DNA of 64,000 nt from Candidatus Sacchlamyda saccharinae (GCA_030408505.1 JAUHQI010000004.1:682001-746000); one strand, 5' to 3'; positions 18,418 to 27,239 are shown, counted from the stretch's first letter. Numbers and translations: made by a program. The notes: a model not told the origin generated them from the letters alone.

Positions 18418-19710
18418 ATGACTATTCAAGGCGATGTCCTCCAAAGATTGGTTGATGGTACAAATCTTGAGTTTACAATTGCTTTCGAAGCCGGCGATCA
18501 TACTAGGGCCTTTCAAGCAATCGACCAGCTAGGTCTTCTAGCTAATCAAGCAAGTGTTGAAGATCGCAGAACGCTTGAAAGAATGCAAGCGGATCTTCGA
18601 GACCGGGTTCATGAACTCCCAGCTTCTGCCTCTGCTGCAGCAGCTCCTGCACAAGTGGAAGGGATGGATCCAAGTAATATGGCGCAGCTCCCCCCTGCTG
18701 GCTTGAGGAATGCGCATAGCAACTGCGCGCTTCTTGCTGCAGCACAACTTCTGACAGGGGCTCCTAGAATTGCCAAAAAAATTATGGACAGAGATCCAGA
18801 ACTTCGCGCTCTTTTCCAACAAATATACCACGCACAAGCTCGAGACGCAGTTGTAGATCAAAGGTTGGGTGATGCTCTGCGAGAAAAGGTGGGCACACTT
18901 CTTGCTATTGACGGAAGAGGAAGAGGCTCTGCCTATGCAGAATGGGTACTCGATGGAAATCTTAGCAATACCAAAGAACCGGATATTCTTCCCGTGCTAC
19001 ATGCTTTTCTTGCAGCTGGAGGCTTAAGCTATCAGTTTGTTTCAGAATGTAATGGAAATACTCTAGTAGATGACAAAACTGGCGCTCCAAGAGTTGAAAA
19101 TGAACTCTCGCTTGGTCTCGACCTTTCGGGAGGCGAGCGAAATCTAGAGAGCCTTCTAGACCAATATTTTGTGAATACTGCAGAAGGGGGCATGACAACT
19201 CGCAAGCAGTTTATCACCGCTCCAGATGATCTCGTTCTTTCTGCATTGCGTTATGGTTCTGCAGGCGGAGGGCACAAGATTGGGGCTAACTTGACAGTGC
19301 CCGAAGCATTTGATCTCAAGCGAGAGTTCACTCAAACAAGAGAAACTATCCGCTACGAGCTTGTATCTTGCGATATCCACCATGGTGCCGATGGAAAAAG
19401 GGGACATTATACGTGCCTGCGCAAGGTAGACTCAACCTGGTACCTCGCAAATGATGATAATGTGCTAGAGGTAACTGATCCTCGCCCATATATGGCGCAA
19501 GGGTACGTTTTCCATTATCAGAAAGTGGGAGCAGCGCCTACAACTCTGGATTTAACAGGTGACGTTGGCCCTCCTCCCCCACGTACTTGTGGTGAGGTGG
19601 CAGCACGTGTTGGCTGGCTAGCTTGTTGGACATTAGGACGTATTTATGGCTTGACGCGAGATGGCATCCAAGCCATGATCGCTAGAACTGCAAACGCTAA
19701 GAAGGACTGA
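18418..19710 (+). CDS. USP-like (peptidase C19-type) cysteine peptidase, candidate deubiquitinase
   Basis: 430 residues. The Cys box reads GLRNAHSNCALLAAAQLL with catalytic C103, aligning with the eukaryotic USP pattern GLxNxGNTCxxN. The His box is GHYTCLRK with H330, followed by WYLANDDNV with aspartates 346-347 as the third triad position. Residues 1-80 are helical and a C-terminal hydrophobic stretch (VGWLACWTLGRIYGL) may touch a membrane. USPs remove ubiquitin from proteins; chlamydiae are known to secrete deubiquitinases, though ChlaDub1 and ChlaDub2 belong to another family. A host-directed role is inferred. The gene has its own strong promoter and ends in a palindrome shared with the convergent rseP. 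Confidence 0.65.
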   Translation: MTIQGDVLQRLVDGTNLEFTIAFEAGDHTRAFQAIDQLGLLANQASVEDRRTLERMQADLRDRVHELPASASAAAAPAQVEGMDPSNMAQLPPAGLRNAHSNCALLAAAQLLTGAPRIAKKIMDRDPELRALFQQIYHAQARDAVVDQRLGDALREKVGTLLAIDGRGRGSAYAEWVLDGNLSNTKEPDILPVLHAFLAAGGLSYQFVSECNGNTLVDDKTGAPRVENELSLGLDLSGGERNLESLLDQYFVNTAEGGMTTRKQFITAPDDLVLSALRYGSAGGGHKIGANLTVPEAFDLKREFTQTRETIRYELVSCDIHHGADGKRGHYTCLRKVDSTWYLANDDNVLEVTDPRPYMAQGYVFHYQKVGAAPTTLDLTGDVGPPPPRTCGEVAARVGWLACWTLGRIYGLTRDGIQAMIARTANAKKD

Positions 19711-19722
19711 AGTCCTTCTTAG
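19697..19722. terminator. Perfect 12-bp palindromic hairpin between convergent genes
   Basis: CTAAGAAGGACT (19697-19708), GA, AGTCCTTCTTAG (19711-19722). It spans the stop codons of both the plus-strand peptidase gene and the minus-strand rseP, and so could stop transcription from both sides. The T-tract is weak on the plus strand. Confidence 0.6.
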
Positions 19723-21641
19723 AAAAGATTCTTAATGATCCGAACAATGTCGTTGTAGGTCAGAAAAACAATGAGGACAATAAGAAGAACGACAAAGGGA
19801 AAAATGAGCCGCTCCATGGTTTTGGCCTTGAGCGGTTTTTTTGTGATCATTTCCCATAGGGACAGGGTGATGTGCCCGCCGTCGAGAACGGGGATGGGCA
19901 GAAGGTTTAAAAGGCCAAGGTTGAGACTGATCATACCAAGCCAGTAGAGGGCTTCATTAAAGCCGAGGGACCACCCTTGTTGGATTACCTGAATGATACC
20001 AACGGGACCTGCCATGTGCTTAGGGCTTAAAAAACCTGTAACGAGGGCAAATAGGGTGCGGGATATTTCTTTGAATACGTCGCTAAAGAGGGTTGTCGGG
20101 GGCGGATTGTAAGCAACTTGTTTGTCTTCGAGATAGAGTCCAAGGGTTCGTCTATTTTGGTAAAAATCGAGGTATCTGTTCGCTTCTTCCTTTTGCTGCG
20201 GATCAGACATCTCTTCGATCGCTTTTCTTTGTTTTTCTACCTTTTCTTCGTGCTGATCTCTTTGCGCTGCAGAGAGGGGGAATTCGCTCATAGGCAGAGA
20301 TTTTACGGATGCAAGTAGGTGGAGATCTCCCATTGAGGTAGTGGGGTTGTCGGTGCCAATGGTCTCTAGGATCTTTTTTAGCTCAGGGATATCAAAGGAG
20401 GTGACAAAATCTTTGTCTGCTTCTTTGTAGCTAGGCAAGGTGGTACCTGCTCCCCTCTTAACGATGATCACGGAAGCGCGCTCTTGGATGTGCTTAAGCA
20501 ATTCGTGGCCAGAAGAGATGGGCTTGCCTGAGACGGCGAGGACCCGGTCTCCGCGCATGAGGGCGGTCGAGCTCCGTTCTTTTGGGGTGAACTTGTCTTT
20601 GGAGCGAGACCTGTCGTCAATGTAACCAGCAGGGCTTTTCACAACGCCGGTGGAAGAAATTTTGTAGGGGATGTGGTGGAGCTCTTCTATGCGGCTATTT
20701 AGGCCAGCTTCTTCGCGCCAGTCGTCGAGCTCTGCTTTTGCAGAAGAATCGAGTCTGAGGTCACGGATTTGCACAAGGGGTATGCGGGTATGGATGGTTT
20801 GTCCATCGCGGTCGACCGTAAGGAGTATGCTGTTTTGATTGAGTAGGCCCACGAGTTGTATGTAGGAGAAGACGAGCTCGCCATCCACCCAGAGGATCCG
20901 GTCTCCTTTTTCAATGCCGCTCTTAGACATTGGAGATCCTTCTTCGAACTTATCGAAGATGAGGTATCTAGCGGGGGTGATTTGGCTGCCAATCTGGCGA
21001 GCTTTGTCGAGGCCGTCGAGGTTTTTGGCTTGGTCAAACGTGTACGTGAATGGGCTTCGCTTGCCCGACCAGTAATCGATCTCATAGCCGTTTATGATGA
21101 GGTTTTGATTGTCGAGTACGGATGAGGAGATGAAATCGTTAAAGCTTTTAAAGGGGCGGCCGTTGAGCTCATCGATCGAATCCCCTGCTCGGATTTCTTG
21201 CTTGTAGAGGTTGGAGTCCTTATCGACCCAGCCTATGTGGTGGGTAAACTCGGCAAAGGGCTTATCACGTCCACCAGAGATCCAAATCAAACTAAAGGCA
21301 AAGAAGGCAAAGACGATGTTGACGATAGGACCCATGGCGGCAACTTTGATGCGCGACCAGGGCTTTTTACCAAAGAAACCATCTTCGATCTGGTAGGGCT
21401 CAATGGGGCCTTGCTTTTCCATGCCGGCCATCTTGACGTAGCCCCCAAATGGGAGCCAGCAGATCTTCCACTTCACGCCATCTCTTTCCCATTCGACGAT
21501 TGGTTTTCCGAAGCCAATGGCAAAGGCTTCTACCTTGATCCCTTCCCTACGCGCCATGAAATAATGGCCCAGTTCATGGATGAAAATTAAAAAGCCCATC
21601 CCGAGAAGAGCTAGTAGAATGTAAATAATGTTAATGAGCAT
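19719..21641 (-). CDS. rseP: Site-2 intramembrane zinc protease RseP
   Basis: 640 residues. The zinc site H22-E23-L-G-H26 lies in the first membrane helix, two PDZ-like regions occupy the periplasmic middle (near bases 20900 and 20500), and the C-terminal membrane half has NLLPIPVLDGGHI with the third metal ligand. RseP cleaves membrane-bound anti-sigma factors and clears signal-peptide remnants. The counterpart is CT072. It is the last gene of the mrp-ytg operon, 8 bases after ytgD; the dxr gene I recall between them in Chlamydia trachomatis is absent here. Confidence 0.95.
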   Translation of the reverse strand: MLINIIYILLALLGMGFLIFIHELGHYFMARREGIKVEAFAIGFGKPIVEWERDGVKWKICWLPFGGYVKMAGMEKQGPIEPYQIEDGFFGKKPWSRIKVAAMGPIVNIVFAFFAFSLIWISGGRDKPFAEFTHHIGWVDKDSNLYKQEIRAGDSIDELNGRPFKSFNDFISSSVLDNQNLIINGYEIDYWSGKRSPFTYTFDQAKNLDGLDKARQIGSQITPARYLIFDKFEEGSPMSKSGIEKGDRILWVDGELVFSYIQLVGLLNQNSILLTVDRDGQTIHTRIPLVQIRDLRLDSSAKAELDDWREEAGLNSRIEELHHIPYKISSTGVVKSPAGYIDDRSRSKDKFTPKERSSTALMRGDRVLAVSGKPISSGHELLKHIQERASVIIVKRGAGTTLPSYKEADKDFVTSFDIPELKKILETIGTDNPTTSMGDLHLLASVKSLPMSEFPLSAAQRDQHEEKVEKQRKAIEEMSDPQQKEEANRYLDFYQNRRTLGLYLEDKQVAYNPPPTTLFSDVFKEISRTLFALVTGFLSPKHMAGPVGIIQVIQQGWSLGFNEALYWLGMISLNLGLLNLLPIPVLDGGHITLSLWEMITKKPLKAKTMERLIFPFVVLLIVLIVFLTYNDIVRIIKNLF

Positions 21642-21649
21642 CAGATCAA

Positions 21650-22579
21650 TTATGCCGAAATTTTTCTAAAAGTCAAATTTCTTACCACAAGCGATACAAG
21701 AAAAAATGCACCTATAAACGTAACAACAAGACCTGCAGTGGAAAGGGGCAGGCTGTAAACGGTGAGGAGATGGCGGGCGGTCGCAATAGCAAGGAGGGAT
21801 GAGGTAATGCCGATAGCGCATGAGAGGAGAAGTAGCTTCTTCAGGTCGGAGGTGAAGAGGCGGGCAATCAGGGGCGGTCCTACGAGGAGGGCGAGGAAGA
21901 GGATCACACCTACAGCGCGGAAGGCGCTGATAGCGGTGGCACTTGCAAGGAGCATCAAGAGATGATTGAAAAGGGCGGGGCGAAAATTTAAGGAAGCTGC
22001 CAGCCCCTCGTCAAAACAGACGAGCTTCCACTCTTTGAAAAAGAGGGCGAGGATGCAGCCATTGACCGCAGCGACTCCAAAGGACACCTTAAGATCACTG
22101 GCGTGGAGGGCATCGGCGTTGCCCATGAGAATTTCTAGGCCGATATGAGCGTTGCGCGTGTAGAGAGTGACTAAGAGGAGGCCGAGGGCAAAGAGGCTGG
22201 TGAAGACAAGCCCTATACTGGCATCTTCTTGGAGCTTGACGACCTTGTGGAGAAGCTGAGTGAGGAGGGTCGTGATCACTCCAGTGATGAGGGCGGCGAC
22301 AATGAGAACTTGAAAGGTCAGAGGTCCTAATCCTTCTGCATGAGAGAAGAGGAGGTAAGCGCCGACGATCCCAAGCAAAATGGTGTGGGATAGGGAATTG
22401 GCGAGCATGGTCATCCTCTTGAGCACAAGGAGAGTTCCGACAAGGGAGGAGGCGATTGCAATGAGGCTGAGCACAAAGAATTGGATCTCATCGGGGGCGA
22501 GACTGTGCCAGGTGAATAGCCGCGAGAAGAAGAGGGCGAAGAAGGAGAAAAAATCGGCGTTATGGAATGGGCTGCTCAT
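21650..22579 (-). CDS. ytgD: Metal ABC transporter permease YtgD/TroD-like
   Basis: 309 residues from the ATG at 22579 (MSSPFHNADFF); longer readings run back into ytgC-R in the wrong frame. Eight or so hydrophobic segments and the ABC-3 family features LKRMTMLANSLSHTILLGI and SATAISAFRAVGVILFLALLVGPPL are present. It is the second permease of an iron, manganese or zinc importer. It overlaps the 3' end of the permease-repressor gene by 20 bases. CT070 is the counterpart. Confidence 0.92.
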   Translation of the reverse strand: MSSPFHNADFFSFFALFFSRLFTWHSLAPDEIQFFVLSLIAIASSLVGTLLVLKRMTMLANSLSHTILLGIVGAYLLFSHAEGLGPLTFQVLIVAALITGVITTLLTQLLHKVVKLQEDASIGLVFTSLFALGLLLVTLYTRNAHIGLEILMGNADALHASDLKVSFGVAAVNGCILALFFKEWKLVCFDEGLAASLNFRPALFNHLLMLLASATAISAFRAVGVILFLALLVGPPLIARLFTSDLKKLLLLSCAIGITSSLLAIATARHLLTVYSLPLSTAGLVVTFIGAFFLVSLVVRNLTFRKISA

Positions 22580-23747
22580 GGGGATCCGTGGTTGGGTTGT
22601 CGAGTAGGGCCTGGAGTTGGACTTCAATTTCCGGAGTGAGGATGTGTTCCATCTCTTCGGCACTATGATGGACGCGATCGCTTTCCTGGCCCATGTGGAC
22701 GAGGTAAACCTCCCAAAGTCTGTGGAGGCGAACAAGTTTTTCTGCTTGGGCATGCCCCTCAGGCGTGAGCTCCCCTCCCCTCACCCAACCTTTAGCGCGC
22801 ATCCGCCAAAGGAGATAGGGATTGGAGGGGATCGGCCAGCTCTTGTAGAGGGCTTTTAGAATGTTTTCTTGTTTGCAGCGGAGTTGGAAGTGGGTGATCC
22901 GAATCAGCTTAGGGAGAAATCCTCTCTCGGGTGCAAAAAAGAGGCTAAAGAGGCAAATGACTGTGGCTACAAGGGCGATCATGGGGCCTGTGGGCAAAGC
23001 CATGGGAAGCCAAACGACAAAGGCATTCCCTAAGAAACCTGACACGAGACCAAGCGCCCCAGAGAGGATAAGAAAGCTAGAAAACTTCGTTGTCCACTGG
23101 CGGGCAGCAGCGGGGGGTGCGATGAGCATCGAGGACATCAAAACAACCCCGACACTGCGCATTCCAATGACGATGGCAACCATCAAAAGAAGATAGAGGA
23201 CTCCGTAGGTGGCCTTTGCGGGAAGGCCCACTGCTTTGGCAAATTCTGGATCGAAGTGGAGGATCTCAAGAAATCGAAAAAGGGCCACAATGCTGAGTAT
23301 GCAAATAAGGGCCAAGGTACCATAGACTAGGATATGTCCATCCAGCATCGTTGCTGCCTGGCCAAGTAAAAAAACTTGGATCTTTTGCAGCCACAGAGCG
23401 TGGCTGACTTGCAACCCACTTGCGATGCAAACTCCAATTCCAAAGAATACTGAGAGGACAAAGCAAAGAGCCGCATCACTGGCGATCTTAAGCCTCTTTT
23501 CCATCTGGTGGATGCATAAGAGTCCCAAGAGTCCAGAGAGAAATGCTCCAAGCAAAATGGACCCTTGCGAGAGGAGCATAGCCCCCAAAACAACTCCAGG
23601 GTAGGCCGCATGGGAGAGAGCCTCCCCAACAAGGGAGCGTTTTTGCAAAAAGGCAAGACAACCAATGAGCCCAGAGGTGAGCCCCATCAACATACAGCCG
23701 ATGGTTGGAGCGCGAAGGATCGGATCGGTGAAGAATTCTAACATCAC
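22560..23747 (-). CDS. ytgC: Metal ABC transporter permease fused to a DtxR-like repressor domain (YtgC-R)
   Basis: 395 residues. The first 280 or so are an ABC-3 permease (LVGEALSHAAYPGVVLGA, SVGVVLMSSMLIAPPAAARQ). After the last helix comes a soluble part with a winged-helix-like segment (YLLWRMRAKGWVRGGELTPE) and a dimer/metal part (RLHRLWEVYLVHMGQESDRV, HHSAEEMEHILTPE), as in DtxR/MntR repressors. In Chlamydia trachomatis the equivalent CT069 is known to be cut to release the iron-responsive repressor YtgR. This version lacks the extra C-terminal region of the 451-residue Chlamydia protein. It overlaps ytgB by 4 bases and ytgD by 20. Confidence 0.92.
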   Translation of the reverse strand: MMLEFFTDPILRAPTIGCMLMGLTSGLIGCLAFLQKRSLVGEALSHAAYPGVVLGAMLLSQGSILLGAFLSGLLGLLCIHQMEKRLKIASDAALCFVLSVFFGIGVCIASGLQVSHALWLQKIQVFLLGQAATMLDGHILVYGTLALICILSIVALFRFLEILHFDPEFAKAVGLPAKATYGVLYLLLMVAIVIGMRSVGVVLMSSMLIAPPAAARQWTTKFSSFLILSGALGLVSGFLGNAFVVWLPMALPTGPMIALVATVICLFSLFFAPERGFLPKLIRITHFQLRCKQENILKALYKSWPIPSNPYLLWRMRAKGWVRGGELTPEGHAQAEKLVRLHRLWEVYLVHMGQESDRVHHSAEEMEHILTPEIEVQLQALLDNPTTDPHEQPIP

Positions 23748-24514
23748 TCTCCGGTTGTTTTGCTGCGGGTCAACTTTTTAGTTTCTGTGAGGAGGTAGGC
23801 GGCACTGCCATAGGCTTTTTTCAAGTTTTCTTCAGTAAAGACTTCTGCGACAGGACCGCAATCGATGAGACAGCTATTGAGTAAGATCACCCAGTCAAAG
23901 TGGTTTTTCACTGTTGTCAGATCATGATGGACGATCACAAGGGTTTTCCCCTCTTCTTTGAGCTGAAGAAAGATCTCCATTAGCGTTTTTTCTGTAGCCA
24001 TATCAACACCGGCAAAAGGCTCATCCATCAAAAGGAGATCGGCGTCTTGCAAAAGGGCTCTTGCCAAAAAGACTCGCTGTTGCTGGCCACCAGAGAGTTC
24101 ACTGATCTGTCTTTTAGCAAATGCAAGCATCCCGACGCGATCAAGAGCTTCTTCTGCCAGTTTTCGATCTTGTTTGCGAATCCATTTAAGGGGGCCCCTT
24201 TTTCCATACAGCCCCATCAGAACAACATCGAGAACATGAATGGGAAAGTTCCAGTCCACAGATGTTCGTTGCGGCACGTAGGCCACCTTTTTCTGAACCT
24301 GCTTGTAGGGCTTGCCGAAGAAGCTGCAATTTCCCGAAATGGGTCGAAGAAGACCGATAAAGGTTTTGAGCAAGGTGCTTTTCCCCGCTCCATTGGGGCC
24401 AATCAGCCCTACAATGAGCCCGGTGGGAATGGAAAAATCGACCTCCCAAAGGACAGGGGCTTTATCGTAATGGACCGAAAGCTTTTGTACGCATACAGCG
24501 GTCATTGGCTCCAC
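23744..24514 (-). CDS. ytgB: Metal ABC transporter ATP-binding protein YtgB/TroB-like
   Basis: 256 residues. Walker A GPNGAGKSTLLK, Q-loop VPQRTSVDW, signature LSGGQQQRVFLARAL, Walker B DLLLMDEPFAGVD and H-loop IVHHD are all intact. It powers the import of metal by YtgC and YtgD. It overlaps ytgA by 13 bases and ytgC-R by 4. CT068 is the counterpart. Confidence 0.95.
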   Translation of the reverse strand: MEPMTAVCVQKLSVHYDKAPVLWEVDFSIPTGLIVGLIGPNGAGKSTLLKTFIGLLRPISGNCSFFGKPYKQVQKKVAYVPQRTSVDWNFPIHVLDVVLMGLYGKRGPLKWIRKQDRKLAEEALDRVGMLAFAKRQISELSGGQQQRVFLARALLQDADLLLMDEPFAGVDMATEKTLMEIFLQLKEEGKTLVIVHHDLTTVKNHFDWVILLNSCLIDCGPVAEVFTEENLKKAYGSAAYLLTETKKLTRSKTTGE

Positions 24515-25428
24515 TCGCTCTTTAGCGTTTCTACATTGTGCCGAATCATATCAAGATAGTTTCCAGTACCCATTGCATCGCCGTAAAGGGGCTTATCAGA
24601 AAAGCGCACTTTGTGCGAGCAACAAGAGATCACTTTTTTCAGCGCATCTTGATTCATGTTAGATTCGGGAAATACCACACCGATTTCGTTTTCACAGAGA
24701 TGCTTTGCCACCCGCTTAATATCTTGCGTGCTGAGCTGTCCTTCGGGAGCGAGCCCTTCAGGAGCCACACATCTAGCTTCCCACCCTTCCCCTTGTGAGA
24801 GGTAGGCTCTTGCAAAGTAATGAAAAGCATCGTGACTCGTCACAAGAAACCTCTTGCTATCTGGCACCTCGCGCATCACTTCTTGCAAACGCAAGTGCTC
24901 GGAAAGCATTTGAGCATACAAAAGCGCGCCATTGTTTTTATAAAAAGTGGCGCTACCTGGATCTTCTTTGGATAGAGCTTGGACAATCGCATCAACCCCT
25001 TCTGCCCAAAGAGAAATATCCATCCAAACGTGGGGATCTATTTCTCTCGATACACGCAAAATTTTCTCAGGTACCTTTTTTTGGATCTCATCCCCAATAT
25101 AGACTACATGCGAGTGCTTAGCGAGATGGTTGCGCACACTTGCCCCATGCTCGAGATTTAGCCCGTTGCCGATGATCAATTGGGCAAAGGCCATTTTCTC
25201 ATCGTCACCTTTCACAAGCTCGTAACTATGTGGATCGATCTCTCCAACGATGAGAGCATGGGCGTCGACTTTGTCTTGGCCTATACGCTCGACAAGATCT
25301 TGGATCATCCCTGTTGTACACAGCACCTTAGTTTTGCCAGTATCGGCAAACCAGCTAGCTGTGTCCTTTTTAGGACCGCACCCAAGCAGACAAAGGAAAA
25401 GAGAAAAAAAGAGGATCACATTACGCAT
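24502..25428 (-). CDS. ytgA: Metal-binding lipoprotein/periplasmic protein YtgA/TroA-like
   Basis: 308 residues from the ATG at 25428, two bases after the mrp stop; a TTG at 25434 is an alternative. The signal sequence ends in a lipobox (CLLGC). Metal ligands typical of cluster A-I binding proteins are visible: GEIDPHSYEL, the histidine in NLEHGASV, REIDPHVWMD and a C-terminal aspartate near KPLYGDAMG. It captures Fe, Mn or Zn and hands it to YtgBCD. CT067 is the counterpart. Confidence 0.93.
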   Translation of the reverse strand: MRNVILFFSLFLCLLGCGPKKDTASWFADTGKTKVLCTTGMIQDLVERIGQDKVDAHALIVGEIDPHSYELVKGDDEKMAFAQLIIGNGLNLEHGASVRNHLAKHSHVVYIGDEIQKKVPEKILRVSREIDPHVWMDISLWAEGVDAIVQALSKEDPGSATFYKNNGALLYAQMLSEHLRLQEVMREVPDSKRFLVTSHDAFHYFARAYLSQGEGWEARCVAPEGLAPEGQLSTQDIKRVAKHLCENEIGVVFPESNMNQDALKKVISCCSHKVRFSDKPLYGDAMGTGNYLDMIRHNVETLKSEWSQ

Positions 25429-25430
25429 AA

Positions 25431-26489
25431 TCAAACTAAATTTTTAAGGAGGGTGAAGGGATAGATCCCCTGGCTGCACCCACTCGAAAACTTGAATCTA
25501 ATAGCATACCTTCCCACGGGGGAAAACTCAAGAAGAGAGACCGACGGATCGCTCTTTTTTCCCCTCTCGCATGCTGCGCACCGACACTGCTTTTGAATCT
25601 GATGTAAAGAAAGAGTATGCCAGGTTCTGTCAAATTGAATTTCTATGTTCTGAGGATCGAGCTCTCGCACCTCGATAACTTCATTCGATAGTTTTTTTTC
25701 TAAGTCTAGGATCGTAATAAGTGTTTCTTTAAACGCTTTGGCACTACTTGCATCTGAGCGAAGAGCTACTCCCTTATCTCCTGACTCCGAAACTTCTGGG
25801 TCAAGGGGGATCTCTCCCAAAATAGGAATGGAAAATTCTGTGGAGAGGATTTTTGCCCCACCTTGTCCAAAAGGAAAAACTTTTTTGCCCTCTTGCTCAA
25901 AAAAGCTCATATTTTCCAACACACCAAGAACCGGTATCTCCATTTTCTGAAAAAGTTGTATAGCTTTACTCACATCGAGTGTGGCTACCACCTGGGGCGT
26001 TGTCACCATAATAGCAGCAGATATTTGGGCCTTCTGCATCAAAGTGAGCTGGATATCTCCTGTGCCCGGAGGAAAATCGATCAGAAGGTAGTCGAGCTCG
26101 CCCCATTCGACAATGGTCAAAAACTGCTCAATAATCTGGTTGGCAATGGGAGCTCTTACAATTGATGCTTTTTTCTTAAAATGGGCCACAGATACAAAAG
26201 GGATACCAAGGGCAAGCCCTGGAAGGAGTTTTTCGGGATCTTCCAAATCTTCTATTGGCTCCATTCCCTCAGGAAGCATCTGCTCTAAAGAAGGACCATA
26301 GATATCCGCGTCGAGAAGGCCAACCTTATAGCCCTGCTCTTTTAGAGCTAAGGCCAATTGCACTGAAACCGTGGACTTGCCCACGCCCCCTTTTCCTGCA
26401 GCGATCGCCCAGATCTGGCCAATTCTGCTTTTCTTTTTAGGTTCTTGAAGAACTTTTAATCCAGTCATATTACTAGCTAAAGTAGCCAT
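25431..26489 (-). CDS. mrp: Mrp/ApbC family Fe-S cluster carrier ATPase with C-terminal DUF971-type domain
   Basis: 352 residues from the ATG at 26489 (a TTG at 26507 and an ATG at 26468 are alternatives). The ATPase has a deviant Walker A AAGKGGVGKSTVS, GLLDADIYGPS and LLIDFPPGTGDIQLTL. The CxxC of Mrp proteins is not obvious in the core. The N-terminal DUF59/MIP18 domain of many Mrp proteins is absent. Residues from about 265 form a second domain, with LDPQNIEIQFD and CRCAACERG, resembling the DUF971/GBBH-like N-terminal family. It delivers Fe-S clusters to apoproteins. It opens the ytg iron-uptake operon, which links iron import with cluster delivery. Confidence 0.88.
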   Translation of the reverse strand: MATLASNMTGLKVLQEPKKKSRIGQIWAIAAGKGGVGKSTVSVQLALALKEQGYKVGLLDADIYGPSLEQMLPEGMEPIEDLEDPEKLLPGLALGIPFVSVAHFKKKASIVRAPIANQIIEQFLTIVEWGELDYLLIDFPPGTGDIQLTLMQKAQISAAIMVTTPQVVATLDVSKAIQLFQKMEIPVLGVLENMSFFEQEGKKVFPFGQGGAKILSTEFSIPILGEIPLDPEVSESGDKGVALRSDASSAKAFKETLITILDLEKKLSNEVIEVRELDPQNIEIQFDRTWHTLSLHQIQKQCRCAACERGKKSDPSVSLLEFSPVGRYAIRFKFSSGCSQGIYPFTLLKNLV

Positions 26490-26616
26490 CTGGCGCAATA
26501 GTTGCAAGATTTTTTAAAAAATTGTCTTGTGAAAAAAACTCCGCTTAGAATATCCTTCAACTAATTGTATTTGCAATCATTGTTTTTATACCATTTTCGA
26601 AAAGGAAGGTTAAATT

Positions 26617-27111
26617 ATGACAGTAGACCAGAAAGGAAAAAGCTTAAAAGAAGTTCAAGACATTATTTCTAAAGCTATTACAAAAGTTAAAGGGACAAAA
26701 GAGAATGACCTTTGTAAGTATCTACCCATGGATTCGGGTGGATATATGCACCACTTTACTCTACGTAAAATGAAGCACAAAGATCCAAGCCAGCTTGGAA
26801 CTCTTATTGAAAAATTCATTATTAAAGCAGATCGTCCAAGAGCCGTCGCTCCAAAACGCAGAGCTCCTAGAGGATCTCGCAAACGCCGCGACAACCTAGC
26901 TTTCTCTCGCACACAACTAGAGAGAATGCTCCAAATTGCTCGCCTTGCTGGTGACAAAGAAATGATTTCTGTTCTTAGCCCAAGAAAATCTTTACCTGCC
27001 GTGAAGAGAGAACTCATTTCATCTATCCGCCACAACCGTGTAGAGCAAGAACTCTGGAATAGCTACCTCGACTGCATCAATGCGGGCGAACTAGCTACAA
27101 GCGATAAGTAA
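26617..27111 (+). CDS. CT066-like basic conserved chlamydial protein
   Basis: 164 residues preceded by a Shine-Dalgarno (AAGGAAG). An N-terminal helical domain is followed by a highly basic linker (residues about 73-92, KADRPRAVAPKRRAPRGSRK) and a C-terminal helical domain that lists SRTQLERMLQIARLAGD and a conserved WNSYLDCIN end. The position between the ytg operon and the nucleotide translocase matches CT066. The basic linker suggests nucleic-acid contact, but no function is known to me. A strong terminator follows. Confidence 0.75.
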   Translation: MTVDQKGKSLKEVQDIISKAITKVKGTKENDLCKYLPMDSGGYMHHFTLRKMKHKDPSQLGTLIEKFIIKADRPRAVAPKRRAPRGSRKRRDNLAFSRTQLERMLQIARLAGDKEMISVLSPRKSLPAVKRELISSIRHNRVEQELWNSYLDCINAGELATSDK

Positions 27112-27135
27112 AAATTTAACTCGCAAATCGTTATG

Positions 27136-27159
27136 GCCCCCTTATTAGGGGGCTTTTTT
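27136..27159 (+). terminator. Rho-independent terminator after the CT066-like gene
   Basis: GCCCCC (27136-27141), TTATTA loop, GGGGGC (27148-27153), then six T residues. Confidence 0.93.
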
Positions 27160-27161
27160 GC

Positions 27162-27190
27162 TTGTTTGAATATGGAAAATCTCTTATAAT
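27162..27190 (+). promoter_or_regulatory. Promoter of the ATP/ADP translocase gene
   Basis: TTGTTT at 27162-27167, a 17-base spacer and TATAAT at 27185-27190, immediately after the preceding terminator. A leader of about 43 bases with AAAGGA near the ATG follows. Confidence 0.75.
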
Positions 27191-27239
27191 TCCACATGGA
27201 ATTTTGAGAAAGTTTAACTGAACGATTAAAGGAAAAAAT

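Noticed and set aside
22580-22753. Longer N-terminus of ytgD
   Set aside because: Encodes basic, non-membrane sequence antisense in style to the permease-repressor frame; the ABC-3 permease begins normally at 22579.
26508-26616. YtgR operator ahead of the mrp-ytg operon
   Set aside because: An AT-rich region with a weak inverted repeat (ATTG ... CAAT) exists, but nothing strong enough to name an operator.
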